Below are positions 20,196 to 33,001 of a stretch of 64,000 nucleotides of DNA, piece after piece. Both the position numbers and the translations under genes were made by a program. This DNA comes from Paratrimastix pyriformis (taxonomy: Eukaryota; Preaxostyla; Paratrimastigidae). Where the stretch lies: NCBI GenBank assembly GCA_027972325.1, contig JAPMOS010000067.1:1-64000 (forward strand). Direction: 5' to 3'. The stretch's first letter is position 1. The number at the start of each line of letters is the position of its first letter. The notes under the pieces are model-generated. The model was not told where the DNA came from, made no database searches, and saw nothing but the letters and a program-made list of their open reading frames with translations.

Positions 20196-21115
20196 CTACA
20201 GCTCTTCTTTCATTCCTGCCTCAAATTTTTCGCACTTCTTCCTTTGCTGAATCGCTATGAGCATCGTTTTCCTGATTCCTGCCAGCTCGCTTCCCACCTC
20301 CTTTTGAGTGTCTTCATCCACAATTCCCATTTCCGCTGCCAGTCTACATGCATTCGCGTATTCCATCTTAACACCGCACTTCGCTCTCAACCTCCTCATC
20401 ACCTTCGTCACCACCGCCTCCGATATCCCCCTCCAAAGCGCTTCCCCATCTCTCGGGCGGCCCTCATAGTTTACCTGCACCATGCAACTCCCGGCCTCCT
20501 TCCTCAACATCGCCTCCAAAGCCCACAACGGGCTGGGTCCATCGGGAATCTCTCCTAGCCCGCCCATTCTCAAACATCAGAATCCCCACATCAAACCGCG
20601 CCTTCCCCACCACTTTCCTCCCGGTGCGCCAGAAACTCGGCTCCCAAAAGGCAAAACCACCCTCCTGGATGATGAAAGCTCACGCATCTGAATGTCCCCT
20701 TGATCGCCAAGCTCACACCGTGCTTCGGCTCACTCCCCGGCTGGATTCTGTTCGCTTTCCCTTCCCCGTACGGCACAATAACAATGCATCTAAACGCTCT
20801 TTCCCTCCTCTACCAATCGGGCTCTCCGCCCACTCTCCAATTGCTCGGAAAACCGATCCATCTCCTCCTGGGGTTATATTCCGGATTCGCATAAATCAAC
20901 AAGTCCCGATTCTCCTTAAATAGCCCGTACCCATCCACCGAACCTCCCAGGAACCAGTCTTCCTTACTCGGCGTTCTATACTCTGGGAAACTGAGATCCG
21001 CATTCCCTGGGTGCGAAAACGCCATCACCGTTAGGCTTCCCGCCTGCCTCAGCAACGAAGATATAGTGTGGGGAGTCGTCCATTGGTTCCTCAGCGTACT
21101 CATATGCGTCCGCCC
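20196..21115 (-). CDS. PCIF1-like methyltransferase-like domain, LINE-A copy 3
   Basis: Same order as in copy 1: TTPHTISSLLRQAGSLTVMA, FSHPGN, DLLIYANPEYNP (NPEY codons at 20876-20887), then the post-motif strand, FDVGILMFEN (interrupted here by a small deletion) and the basic tail ending ...EAGMKEEL at the stop. The one-base loss just after NPEYNP is the same as in copy 1, so it was inherited and is not a sequencing slip in one copy. Confidence 0.55.
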
Positions 21116-21279
21116 CTCCTTTACTGTCGTGCTTTTCCTTCCTCATATCGGTCACACATCTCAGCCACCTCTGTCGAGAACCTTTCCCAAAACTGTCCCA
21201 TGTTCTCGCCCGAAACCATCTCCCCGGGACCTCTCCATCAATTGCCATAGCCTCACCTTCGTGATCTGCCTGCCCTTAT

Positions 21280-22210
21280 CTTCACACACTCGCCCATCGG
21301 CTCCACCCACTTCTCCTCGAGCAACTGGTCCGGGTCTTCAGCTCCTCCGCCTTGTCCAACCACTCAATTAGCTTCACTGCATCCGCCCCTTTCCATCTCC
21401 CCACACATCCCGCCATCCCTGGGCACTCAAACACCAAGTGGTTCATGTGGTCCCTCACCCCACCAACACTTCCCATCCCTCCCGTTGATGTAGAACCGGA
21501 TGTTGGCCGTGATATACCGCTGCAGGATTGCCATCATCGCCAGCTTCCCTGACATCTCACACCTCATCGTTTGCACGTTGATCCCTCCGTTGCGACTCTC
21601 TGCATTAATCAACACAATCTCGTTTTCTTTTTACGAGCCGCCCTCCACATTCGACTTTTCCTCCCCATTCCTTCATCACCTCTCTGAAGTCTGTCTCCAC
21701 CTCCTTCCCGTCACTTCTCCGCACCAGCTTGAATCCCCATCCTTTCTCTTCGGGCACCACGCTCGGCTCCATCTTTATGCTCCGTCCCGCAATCTTGTCT
21801 GCCAATCTGTTCCCCTCCGCATCCAGCGACGCACTAGTTTCCTGATGTCCCTTAACCCAGACCAGTCGTATCTCCACGATGCTCCTTCACAATCCGCTGC
21901 CCCTCCGCAGCAGTCCCTCCGCCTTCGATTCTATCAGATCCGTTGGTTTCCACCAACCCTTTATCAGTCCCTCAACCCACCCCTTTGCCACTGTCCGTTC
22001 TCACTTCCACATTCGCATCCTGTCCAATCCGAATAGCCTCCAGAATTCATTGTTAGTCTGCCTCCTCCCCGCTCTCACCGCCAGCGCCCTGTTTTTAATC
22101 TCTCACCGCGAACGCCGCCCGTCTTTCCGCCGAAACAACCTCCATTCCGCCTCTGGCTCCACCACTCTTACTTCCACCTCATCACACGACGCCATCCTCC
22201 TCTATTGACC
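21280..22210 (-). CDS. RNase H and zinc-knuckle region, LINE-A copy 3
   Basis: The minus strand carries IRLVWVKGHQETSASLDAEG, NRLADKIAG and GGINVQTMRCEMSGKLAM in one open block (to 21605), then the knuckle and the linker to the methyltransferase-like domain. The first RNase H aspartate region is degraded near 22150-22200. Confidence 0.7.
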
Positions 22211-23099
22211 ACTTTCCTGTCCCATCTCATTTGTCCTCGATCCCTCCGTTTCCTTCCTCTTTCTTCTGACGCCTCTCTGCATCTCTTTTCGCTTTTCTTT
22301 CTTTTTCTCTTTGATTCCCATCTCCCTTTCCCACTGACCTTCCCCGACGCATTGCATTTGCTTTCCGGACCCTCTGTTTTTCGACTCCCTGACTTTCAAT
22401 CTCTGACTTCCTTTCCTTTCCACTCTCCGCCTTTCCGCCCCTCCTCCGCCGACTCCTCCTCCCGAATCCGCCTCGCCAATTGCAGGTCCGGACTCACCCT
22501 GTTACCATACAGACACACCCGCTTTTGATCGTCTCCACACATGCGGCATCACCCCTTTCCAATGAAATCTTCCCCTATGATGAGGTCCGCCACACTCCGA
22601 ATCTTCCTTTTCATGAGGGTCTGTCTGTGCTTCTTTGTTATCTTGCAGGCTCCGCCATCTCTTCCAGTGTCGTCGGCATGCCGTACTTCACTTCCTCCTT
22701 CAGTTTCTCACCGTCCCTCAGGATCGCCATGTCTCCTGTGCATCACCTGCAACGCCCCAATCACCACCCCGGCATCTTCTCCTGCCCGTGCATCTTCACC
22801 CACTTCCCTGCATCATCCAACAGCGGCTCACGCGTCGTCCACAATTTCTGCAGCAGCACGATCTCCTCCTCAGCACCACTCCACACCCCTGCTCGTCCGC
22901 CATCCTCCCCAGAATTTGTGTCATCACCATCATATCATGGACATCAATCGGGTCCTTCAGCCCCATACCCCCTTCCTCCTCCGGAAAGAACAGCACCTCT
23001 GCCGGGTCGCATTTCCCAATACAACCTCCGATTTCCTGAACACCCTCGCATATCTCTGCTTCAGTGTTTCCAAGTCCCTTGTCGGCATTGGGCACTGCC

Positions 23100-24470
23100 T
23101 CGCCGTGTATTGTAGGCAAGTCGAGACACACTCATTAATCATTTGCACCATCAACCTCGGAGGACCTTCTTGTCCATGAGCCTGTGCAGTCGCCCACACA
23201 TTTTCTGGATCACCTTCTCCGTGTTGACCTTCATGTTCATCTCCTCATCTATCCATATCCCAAGATACCGAATTGCTCCACCCTTTTGCTGCACTCTGAT
23301 CTTTCGACCCTCTCCCAGATCCAAGTCCGTCTTCCCCTTCACCCCGCCACACAGGTAGTCACACTTGCTCCACGACAGCTCCATACCAGCCTCTTCCACT
23401 TTCCGCCTTACCGTATTCACCAAACGGACCATCTGTTCCCTTGTTCTCGTCACCAACATAATGTCGTCCGCAAATGCCAACACCTTTACCTTCCTGCCGC
23501 TATCCAGAATATAGCCCCCTCCTGTCGTCTCACCTCCGCCAAGACTCCCTCCATGAAGGAGATAAACAGCAGGCAGGACAACGGGTCCCCTTGACTACCT
23601 CTCTCAATGTCATAGCTATCCGTCAACCCGTACCCCGTGATCACCCGCGCCTTTCTCCCTCATACAAGCTGTCCACATACCTGACAAATTCCTCTTCCAC
23701 CCCCATCCTTCTCAACCCCTCCTGAGCGCCTCCATGTCAACTGTATCATAGGCCTTTCTTATATCTAGCGCGCACATGTGGAACTCCTTACCTCCCATAA
23801 TCTTCGAGTCCGTCAACACCCCAAAATCTCGGCAATAGGCGTCTCAATCCTCCGATCCCTCAGGAAACCAAACTGCTCCGCCCCGAATACCCTTTTTCAA
23901 CGCACCAGTCTTGAAATCTCGAGGCAATCACTACCTGCAGTCCTTTCAAAAACCTGTATTAAAGTTATAGGCCTTCTGCCGGCCGGATCCCCGGATGCTC
24001 CGTCTGCGATTTGGTTGCCATATAGACCGAGCTGAGTTTCAGCTCCTCAGGAACCTCAGACTTCTCCAACATCTCGTTGTATCGCCTCCCCAACCACTCC
24101 TTAATTTCGTCCTGACAAGCATGGACCATCTCCGCCGTCACTCCATCCGGGCCAGCCGCTTTCCCGTCCGGCAACGCCCCCAGTATTGTCTGGATATCAT
24201 GCGTCGTCAGAGGGCCATAATTACCCTTCCACCCACGCCTCCCGTTACCTCCTTCAGTCTTTGCCCCCGTCCCCACCGGCAGCTTCTTTTTGCAAGCCCC
24301 GCCATGAATCCCCACCATCCCTCTTAACCTCCGCCGGGTCCGACACCACCCTGTCCATCTTCCCTCCGCATTTCGAGTCACGTAGGTTGTAATTGGCGCC
24401 GCGCCATCCGTCATGATACCCTTATAGATACGCTTGCGCTCCCTCCAATGCCCTATCTCTCTTACCATAA
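23100..24470 (-). CDS. Reverse transcriptase, LINE-A copy 3
   Basis: Long open blocks read ALPDGKAAGPDGVTAEM (about 24170), LAFADDIMLVTRTREQMVRL (23483-23424) and GAIRYLGIWIDEEMNM (about 23270). As in copy 1, the region around the first catalytic Asp and the GISQGDPLSCLLF box is in other frames. Confidence 0.82.
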
Positions 24471-24859
24471 TGCACCAACCTCATCTTCGCCAACTGTTTC
24501 AACATCTCCTTCCTCTTATTCAAGTCCTCCTCCGCCAGCGCTCTCCTCCTCAATTTCTCATCCTGAAAGGCTCAAAATCTCGATCCGTATTCATCACATC
24601 CCTATAGCCAAAACGCAGCCAGCTGTTACCCGAAGAAACTCACTCATCTGTTCAAATGATGGCTCCTCCCCTTCACAGCTGCCTCTCGCAACATTTGCGC
24701 AACCTTCCCACGGTACTTTTCCATTTTCCCAACCATAACATCATACTCCTCCTTCTTGTCCCGCAACAGTGCCTCCACCTCCGTCCGGGAAGGGCAGATG
24801 GCCACCTTCCTCCGAGCCATTTTCACCGCAGAAGGCGCCATGTTTCGGAGATCCGTTAC

Positions 24860-25530
24860 AATCATGTGGTGATCCGTGACCGCCTGCCACTGAATCTCAT
24901 CATTCCGCCAAACAAACAAATTGTCCAGCACCCTCCCCATTGTCCCCTGCGTCGACAGACACAAATCCAACCAGGCCCTCCCTTCCCTTCATGCTCTTCC
25001 TCTTTCGCCACCGTCCCACCTTCCGGCTCCGGATAAAAAGTTATCTCCCCCGCCTTCCCAACCATCTTCGCCACATCATACAATCCCAGTTTCTCTTGCT
25101 CCCCTCCTTCCTTAGCCCATCCGTTCGCATCTGTGTACACCACGACTCCTCTCCCATCCGACGCCCCCGCCACACACTCCTCCAACCGCTCCGAGATCCA
25201 CTCCTTACCCTCACGTTCGCCTCTCCGTCTCCAGTAGGAAAATACATGTTGATGAGTCTCATCTGATTCTTCCCCTCCGTCCAGTCCATAAACATGAGAT
25301 AACCAGGAATCACCTCCGTAATCTTTCGCACTGCCACTTGCAATGTTTTCTATACCCAATCATCACCCCTCTCGGGTGCCTCTTAACAGACTCCTCCGCC
25401 ACTGAGCTCCTCCAGCACCACCCCTTCATCCATTTTTCCTGCAAAACTCCTTGTTGTCCCTCGTTCCTTTCGTCTCCTGCAAGAGCGCTATGTCCGTTCG
25501 ACCCACCTTTAGCAAATCTTCTACATTTTC
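24860..25530 (-). CDS. APE-type endonuclease domain, LINE-A copy 3
   Basis: Contains the block with VVVYTDANGWAKEGG and, in another frame, QMRLINMYFPTGDGE and TMGRVLDNLFVWRNDE...VTDHHMIVTDL. In this copy the catalytic-Glu strand reads LLQETKG. Confidence 0.6.
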
Positions 25531-26019
25531 TTTTCCATTCCGAGCCCAGCCCCGCATTTCCATCCGACCACCCTCACCCGATCCTCCTCTTTCCCCGGCA
25601 GCCCCGCCCTCAAGTTAGCCTCCTTTTTCGCAGCACCACTTTTCCACTAAAATTCTTCCGCCTCCGCCTTCTCATCATACACCCGCTCAATATCCAGCAT
25701 TTTCGCTTTTGCCTCTTCTTCCTCTGCATCCCTTTTCCCTTCCTTCTCCGCGCCTTCCTTTCCCTCCCCCCGCAGGCACCCTGACTTCCGAACTCCCCAC
25801 TGCAGATAGGCTTCCCACACCCACCCCATGCCCTGCTCCGCCCCGGCCCATCCCTCATCCATCTTCACACCTCCGAACGCCGGACCCAGGGCCGACTTCC
25901 TCATCTTCGAAGCCTTTTCCTGCCCCTCCACGGGAACACATCTCCATGACCTGCTTCCTCTTCCCCAACTTCTCCGACCCTGCTGTCATTAAACCTCCAC
26001 CATTGGTCTCAATCTTTTG

Positions 26020-26615
26020 ACCGCCACCCAGTGTCCGCCCATTTCCACCACATCCGGCTGGACCTCCATTGCCTCTTATCAACCATCCCTTCCCTACCCC
26101 GCGTCACTTGGACGACCATAACACCCTCTGTTCCCACCACCCGCTCCTCCCTCGCATGCCAACGATCCACCCCACACCCAGGGCACCTTTTCGTATCCTC
26201 TGATTTGAAGGATCACCCTTCCCACAGCGTCACTCATTTTCTCGAAATCCCGCTCCAATCTCACCGTTAGATCGCTTCTCTCTCTCCGTTCCGCTGCTCA
26301 TAAGCTCACACTCCTGACATGTGTCCTCTACTTCCACAGTTACCTTTGCCGCGATCCCAGACCTCCGCAACAACAACGAGGGCCTCCTCCGCTTCCCCAT
26401 CCTGCCCTTCGTCCAAACCCCTGGTTCCTCCCTCCACACCCATCTTCCCACTCCGGGGTCCCATGACCTCCCGCAATATCTCGTACAACTCACCCACCCC
26501 CCATGCCTCAACCACCTGGAGGCCGTGCTGATCCAGCACCGGTGGCCAGTGACATTAACTATTCTCTATACATTCCGCCCCATTACCATCCTCCAGCTCT
26601 CCATCACCTTCCCCA
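26020..26615 (-). CDS. USP-like protease domain, LINE-A copy 3
   Basis: The Cys box reads GNGAECIENS with the Asn-Ser intact (about 26570), followed by GELYEILREVMGPRSGKM, DTCQECELMSSGTERE (the first zinc-ribbon pair) and, in other frames, the second pair and the His box. The Cys box is cleaner here than in copy 1. Confidence 0.48.
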
Positions 26616-27119
26616 CTCCATTTCCACCTCCATAGCAATCCTGCTCCCCACCGCCTCCAATCTTTTACCGATGTCATCGTCATTACAATAAAACTCAACC
26701 AACCCAACCAGCTTTTCAAAAATTCAGCCAAGTCAATGTCAGCCCACCCCTTTTCCACCCCTCCTTCATCCCCACCCATCTCTTTAATCGGTCAACAATA
26801 AAATTCCAATTGGCCTGGCATGCTAAACCTTCCAAGTCCCCCAAGCGTACATTATCACTCGCATCCATGATATCCGAGCCAGTCTCCCTTTCCAAACCTC
26901 CCTGTCCCAAGAGCACTGCCGAAACTCAAAGGAGTCTACAAGGCAAACGGCAACAAGGAAAACATTCGCACAGACCGTAAGCAAAAGGAAGCCAGCCCCA
27001 GCCACCTGAGCCAAAGTAGTATGCCCCCGATGTCGCCAGCCTGTGACGCATTCCCATCCCCGGCATGGTCCTCCATCCTACCATCAAGGTTTTCCCCAAA
27101 GTTCTCCTCTGCTCCTTCC

Positions 27120-27460
27120 CTCATGAGGTTTTCCCCTTCTTCTTGAGGTTGTCCCCTTAGGTTTCCTCCTCCGTGTCCGTCCCCACCCAGCCGATGGCGC
27201 CCAGCGATGCCCCCTTGAGGTTGTCCCCGACGCCGGGGTTTTCCTCCTTCTTGAGGTTGTCCCCTTCTTGGGGTTTTCCTCCATCATGTCCATACCCCAC
27301 CCAGCCGATGTCGCCCAGCGCTGCCCTTGAGGTTGTCCCCGACGGCGGGGTTTTCCTCTTTCTTGAGGTTGTCCCCGACGGCGGTTTTCCTCCTTCTTGA
27401 GGTTGTCCCCGACGGCGGGGTTTTCCTCCTTCTTGAGGTTGTCCCCTTCGGTTTTCCTCG
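27120..27460. repeat. 36-bp minisatellite of LINE-A copy 3
   Basis: The same unit as at 1055-1425 in reverse orientation, with fewer copies. Confidence 0.8.
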
Positions 27461-28555
27461 TACCACTCGGTGAGGTTTGCCTGCCACATTTTAGCCAGGT
27501 TGTCCTCGACCCTCTCTGGCCACCCCAGGGTAACGATCCCTAGGGCATCCCGCCGACGTAGCACAGCGGCCCCTCCTCTCCAGCACCCGCAGGAACCGCT
27601 GCGGGTGTTAGTCCTGGTTTGACCGTTGACCCCTTGACCGGCCTAGCGTCACCACCAGTCCTACCGAGATCATCGATCTCAGAAATGAGTAAACTGTAAT
27701 AAATGAAAACTTACACAGACCTTCAGACATCGTCCAAAGTTGCCCATTCCTTCGGAGGTTTTGTGCAGATGCAGGCATTGGAGCTCCCATCTGCTCAGTC
27801 CAGTATTGGAATTGGATGACTGAAAAAAAGGTACACACAGACCAACCCCATTCCAGGAAAGCTCAAAACAATAACCAGACTGCCCTTGACCAGCCCTACC
27901 AAGATCAGCGGCCACATTCCTAAAAGTTTCTGAAGATGACAAAAGAATACCGGAAAGACAGACTCTCTCCCAAAGAACGTGCCGCATCAGCAACATCCCA
28001 GAGAAGGATCTTCCATCTGACCAGACGGTCAGACAGGCATCTCAGGGGCCAGATATCTGAAATTCTAAGGATGAGCCGCTGCCAGACGTCCCAACAACCA
28101 ACAAACCGGTAGATATTTCCGACACCAGACAGGGCCCACCTCCGAGGCAAAGCACTCTGTCCAGCCGGGAGACTATGATCAAAGCATGATTAGAAACTCT
28201 CCACCCATCTTCCTCCATCCACAGACCAACGAGACATCGGCTAGACATACCACACCAACCTGAGGGCAGCCGCCACCCAATGCAGCCACCACACAAGCCG
28301 GCACACCATCCAACCACCGTTGGAAAGTAGGGGCGCTCAGCCCACCAGAAAACGCGGGAGAAAACAGCCATCCCAACCCCCGCCAACCCTCCTGATCCCA
28401 TCTCTCTCCCGTCCACCACCGGCCCCTTCGCCCCTTCCAGAGGTCTTCCCCTTCTCCGTACCAGCATTCCCAGTTCTCATTACCAGTCTTTATCCAACCC
28501 ATACGACCACGCTTCTCGCCCTCTCTTTTGATCAACAAGGCCAATTCCATTTACC

Positions 28556-29243
28556 CTACCGTGGACCCAATTCTTTCGACCACCGTCTGCATCCAAAGCA
28601 CCATACACATATCACTTCCTGTCTTTGCACTACCTTCTCCAATTTTACCCCCACTCCACCTTCTTTTCCTTCATTCGATTGCTCCCCCGCCAACCACTCT
28701 CCTCCCCACGCCATTCCAATAGAAGGCTGTTTCTTTCCACACGCATGTCCCAGGAGCAAGAGCGTAAGAGGGTGGAAGAAAAACACAGCCCAACCTTTAC
28801 TTGAACTTCTTCCCCATTCACCCCCACCGACACCTTCACCACACGCGGACGCGACTCCCTTCAAAGCGTCGATGGCCTCCTCTGCTCCGGGTTGCCATGA
28901 CACAAAACGTCCATCCCACCGCCCACTGACCACGCCACTGATCTCCAAATATCGGAGACCTCTACCAAATGTGGTGGTTCTTGAGGTACTCCTGCATCTG
29001 CTGCGGCCACTGACACCGGCCGCACGAATAAAGGCAAACGATGGTCCGCCCGGAGGGCCGATCCTCCCCGGAGCGATCTGTACTATGCGCCGCCCCGGAA
29101 GATCTCATGTGGGGCTGTCCCACCCGCAGTACAGACACACGCCATGCACCCGGCTGGCGAGCAGGCTTGACCCAAACTACCGGGGTGGCGATCAATAAGT
29201 CAGTTGCGAACAGACACTGCGCACTCGGGTTCGCTTCACGCAA
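28556..29243 (-). CDS. N-terminal region of LINE-A, zinc-finger-like
   Basis: This part is outside the window for copy 1. A 93-residue block ends CLYSCGRCQWPQQMQEYLKN followed by HHIW, a C-x2-C-x12-H-H pattern like the N-terminal nucleic-acid-binding fingers of several LINE clades. Further blocks in other frames (MEISGVVSGRWDGRFVSWQP and following) continue towards 28556. I recognise no other domain. Confidence 0.4.
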
Positions 29244-29299
29244 CCATTGGCGAACCTCCTCTTCTTTAGCTTCCAGGGCAAACCACCAGATGAGCCCTC

Positions 29300-30080
29300 A
29301 TTGTAACAAAGTCACAGCTGAGGCCGGCCGCACGTTCACTTCCCAGATCAGTCAGGGACGGGCTCTGATTCCGACTTAAAAGCTCCAAGAATCTCCCGCG
29401 GGTCTCAGACACGTCACGCCAAAGTTCTTCTTCAGGCCTTGTTGACACGGGCCTTCTCTCTTTCTTTCCTTCATCTCTTTCGTCGTTCTTCTCCGGCAAT
29501 TGCCCCATCGTCCCCGGGCCAATACGTTTTTCCCCCTGTTGATCTCTCTCTCTCATATTCCGGAAAACCGAGCCACCAGGGCCCGCTCTCTCTCTCTCTC
29601 TCTCTCTCTCCCCCCCCCCCCCTCATGATTCGCAGGCCATCTGACCCCACAGCATCTGGCCCCACGAAGGCACCATGGCAAGAGACAGGAGAAGCGGAGG
29701 TTCATGAATTGCGTGCGAGGCCGAAGGAAAACAGCGAGAGGCGGGCAGGCAGACAAGCCCCACAGCATGCATGATTCGCCCGCTTTGCGCTTTGGGATGT
29801 GAAAGCGACAGAAGAGGAAGGGAGCACAGCATGCACGACTCGCCCGCTTTGGGATGTGTGTGATGTGAAAGCGACAGAAGAGGCGAACATCGAGGGGCAG
29901 GGCAGCCTGGCAAGCCCCACGTAAAGGGCACAGCATATGCATGACTCGCACAAAAAAAAAGGTCGAACCAGATCCACGACTTGCCGACTTGCCGTTAGAC
30001 GCATCGGAAAACGTGCCCCCGCTCGTGTTGCAGGCTCTGCTTGCCGGGGGGTGGGGGGGGGGGGGGGGGGGGAGAGGGGG
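29300..30080. other. Flank between LINE-A copy 3 and the TRAF/F5/8C gene
   Basis: Holds a CT microsatellite (29585-29611) with a C run (29611-29622), a 25-bp motif CCGGAAAACCGAGCCACCAG (29562) also present near 41750, and three imperfect copies of a motif with CGCCCGCTTTGGGATGTG (29780-29890). A G run (30053-30072) lies just before the gene's stop. The part from 29690 is homologous to the flank at 18890-19060. No gene seen. Confidence 0.6.
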
Positions 30081-30083
30081 TTG

Positions 30084-31859
30084 TTGTCACTGCTGCTGCT
30101 GCCTGATGAGGGTGCCGTACATCTCCAGCCCGGAGAGCATCAGATGGTGCCAACCACGGGGGCTGGTGCCGGTCATCAGCACCCGGAAGTGGCGGGCGGG
30201 GAATGCTTGAGCGGGAGCCACCGTGAAGGTGGCCATGGCATCGGGGCGGGCGGGGAGGGAGTTGGGCTCGTTGGTGTGCTCGTCCAGGGTCCGCCAGCTG
30301 GCACCATCCAGCGAGCCCTCCAGCCGCCACGACTGCAGGCGAGCCTCCGCATAAGATGGACCATTGCTGTGGCGCAGGGTGTACCGGGTGGGCGCGAAGA
30401 GGCGCCCCGCACCCAGATCAACCTGATACCACGAGTTGGGCAGGTTGTCGGTGAAGTTGTTGCATGGCTGACGCCCCAGGGCATCGGAGACATTCCCAGT
30501 GCTCTCGGATGAGCGGGTGACGGTGACCCAGCCCGCCTGGGCGGGGTTTTGCCAGGGCTGGGTGCGGCCCTGGGTGCCCAGGTAGTAGAACAGGCCCTGC
30601 TCGTCCATGTCGTGCTGATAGGTGAAGACGATGTCTAACGCCCACCACCCCATGAAGAAGACCACGCACACACGCACACCAGATTGTGAAAGGAGAGCCA
30701 ACAAAGACAACCGCACATCAGATTGTGAAAGGAGAGCCCAGGCGGGAACTGGGACGGGAAACGGACCGGGACGGGTGCAACTGACGGGGGCCGAGGGTTC
30801 GCTCTCGACCAGGCCCCGCACGGCCACCACCACAAAGCGGGCCTCCACTTGGTCAGGCGGGAAGGCCCACGTGCAGCGGCACTCGGGGCCCGTGTAGACC
30901 ACTGCGGGTGACTGGCCATCACGCATCGCCTCCACCCGGTAGCGGACCGGGACCGGGGCGGGTTGGGGTGCGGCACAGGCTGCTGCAGGAACGACACGAG
31001 CGGCAGGGACAGTGGCGGGCTGCCAGCTGATGATGGTTTGGGCCACGGTCGGGTCCCATGAGGCCTGCAGGCCCTCCGGGACGGCCGGAGTGGTGAGGAA
31101 CTGCCGACCCCCCCCACACAGTGCCAGAGAGAAACACCGGGAGGTGAGGAACTGCCGGCCCCCCACACAGCGCCAGAGAAACACCGGGAGGTGGTGTGAA
31201 GCAGGCCACGGAGAACGGGAGAAAGTGTGGTCTCTGCCCTCCCCAACCGTTTCCAATCAAATTGCCTCCCCTCCCACCACCACACCCGCCCCAGACCTGG
31301 TCCAGCCGTGCCCTGACCTCGTCCAGCTGGCCCTTGGTGCCCACCAGGTCTGCCGTCTGTTCGGCCAGGTTGTGCTGGGTCTGTGCCAGCTCCTCCCGGG
31401 TCCGGGTCAGGTCGGCGCTGGTGCCGGCCAGCTGGGTCTTGGTCTGGGCCAGGTCGGTCTTGGTCTGGTCCAGGTCGGCGCGGGTAGCCGCCAGCTCCTC
31501 CCGGGTGCGGGTCAGGTCGGCGCTGGTGGCGGCCAGGCGCTGCATGAGGAGGCCCACGTGGGCCACCACCCCGTCCCGCTCGTGGGCGGCCAGGTCGCCC
31601 TGGGGGCAGCAGGTCTCGCAGCCCAGCCCCGCAAACCCGCAGGCCATCTGTCACCCCGCCCAGAAGCATCCCAGAATGATCATCGTCAACATCAACGTCA
31701 TCATCATCATCCAATCATCCTCATCATCCTCATCATCCTCATCATCCCCATCATCCTCATCATCCAGTCATCCGATCGTCATCCAGTCATCCAATCATCA
31801 TGAACACCACCATCATCCAGTCATCATCCAGTCATCATCATCCGATCATCATCATCATC

Positions 31860-31953
<94 letters not shown>

Positions 31954-32290
31954 TCAACCATCACGATCAACCCACCCATCCAATCATCATCATCCAGTCA
32001 TCAACATCAAAAGCATTCCGTCCAGCAGACCGGCTTGCGGGCGCATGTGGTGTCCTTGTGGCGGCCCATCTGGGCCCGGCGGACCCGCTGGTGGCACTGG
32101 TCGCACTCCTCCTCGCGCCACTCGCACTCCGACCCCAGGTGATGCTCCACATCCAGCACACGAATGATTGCTTCACAGCCAATTCCTTTGTTGGGGCAGC
32201 GGCACCGCAACTTCTCCACAAAGCGTTGCGCCATGCGGGCAGGAAAAAGCCTGGTGTCATCATCAGCATTCATCAAAGTGCGATTCCGAT
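30084..32290 (-). CDS. TRAF zinc finger - coiled coil - FN3 - F5/8C protein
   Basis: Exons were assembled by in-frame GT...AG joins. The first TRAF-type finger (FVEKLRCRCPNKGIGCEAII ... CDQCHQRVRRAQMGRH) ends CARKP. An intron (31648-32030) joins to MACGFAGLGCETCCPQGDLA, a second finger, then about ten heptad-like units (LAATSADLTRTREELAATRA), a coiled coil. An intron (31101-31296) joins to FLTTPAVPEGLQASWDPTVA, an FN3 domain. An intron (30635-30766) joins DIVFTYQHDMDEQGLFYYLG to the F5/8C domain, ending GLEMYGTLIRQQQQ and stop at 30084. TRAF fingers and coiled coils mediate oligomerisation and signalling; F5/8C binds glycans or proteins. No signal peptide is seen. The 5' end is unresolved: a RING exon is expected upstream of 32290 but is not recognised. 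Confidence 0.8.
31690..31952. repeat. ATC and CAA trinucleotide microsatellites in an intron
   Basis: An ATC/CATCAT-rich stretch (31692-31858) is followed by about 31 copies of CAA (31860-31952). Both lie within the intron that separates the two TRAF-finger exons. Confidence 0.9.
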
Positions 32291-33001
32291 CACACAGACT
32301 GATCAGTCACTTTTTCACCGCACATGAAACACACTCCTCCGAGAAGGGGCGCACACGCTCGGCATACCGGATCCCCTAACGATAACGATGAATGAAAACG
32401 ACCGTGAAAGCGAGAGAACAAACCGCAGCTCAATGTTACAGGATCTTCGTAATGCGCATGACACTATCCAAAATTGTTTTTGCCCAATGGGAAATCGTAA
32501 ATGCGGAGACAGACAGCCTGGCATCGCCAACCATCCGCTGAATCCTTTTCACCGAACACATAATCGAGTGCTGGGCGCGGACGACACGGAGCGCGCTTCT
32601 CCGTGTCGGTATCATTGCTTCCGGACAAAGGAGCTTCGGCGTGCATTGATCTGCAGCGGGCTTGACCCGCACGAAACAGAGGCTGGTCTTGTCGAGTCAA
32701 ATTGATCAACAAAAAAAATGCGAGTCGCGTTCGCCCAGAGTCAATCTTCAAAGTGGGAGTCCGCCGACAGCCGCTGATTTCAGTTGTCAGAAGCACCTCT
32801 CCCGAACCGAACATCATCGATCGACCCCCTCCCATCACGCAAGAAGACTTCGTCAGCCGGGACCTTGTTCGATGGCCCGCTTGACCTCATGTGTCATGCC
32901 GAAGAAGACACAACAGAAAATATACAGAGAAAAAAATGACCCCACCCCGCACATGCACATCAACAACCAAAAAAAAAAACACACACACACAACCGGATGC
33001 T
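32291..33001. other. Unassigned region between two minus-strand genes
   Basis: It should contain the 5' exons of the TRAF gene and the 3' flank of the PH gene. A minus-strand stretch ending ECVSCA (about 32330) could be part of an upstream RING, but no complete finger is seen. An A run with CACACACACA lies at 32969-32989. Confidence 0.4.

Larger units (their letters stand above)
20011..29300 (-). mobile_element. LINE-A copy 3, near full length, inverted relative to copy 1
   Basis: The 3' end is (GT)n/(CA)n at 20011-20031, followed on the minus strand by the same hairpins, stop and domains as copy 1. 20012-28550 is the reverse complement of 1-8573 with only scattered indels and substitutions. 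It extends about 750 bases further 5' than the window shows for copy 1, including a C-x2-C...H-H zinc-finger-like segment. The 5' end is not sharply defined; I place it near 29300. Some indels are shared with copy 1 and others are private. It sits in the FN3-F5/8C gene at 19160-20010. Confidence 0.88.
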
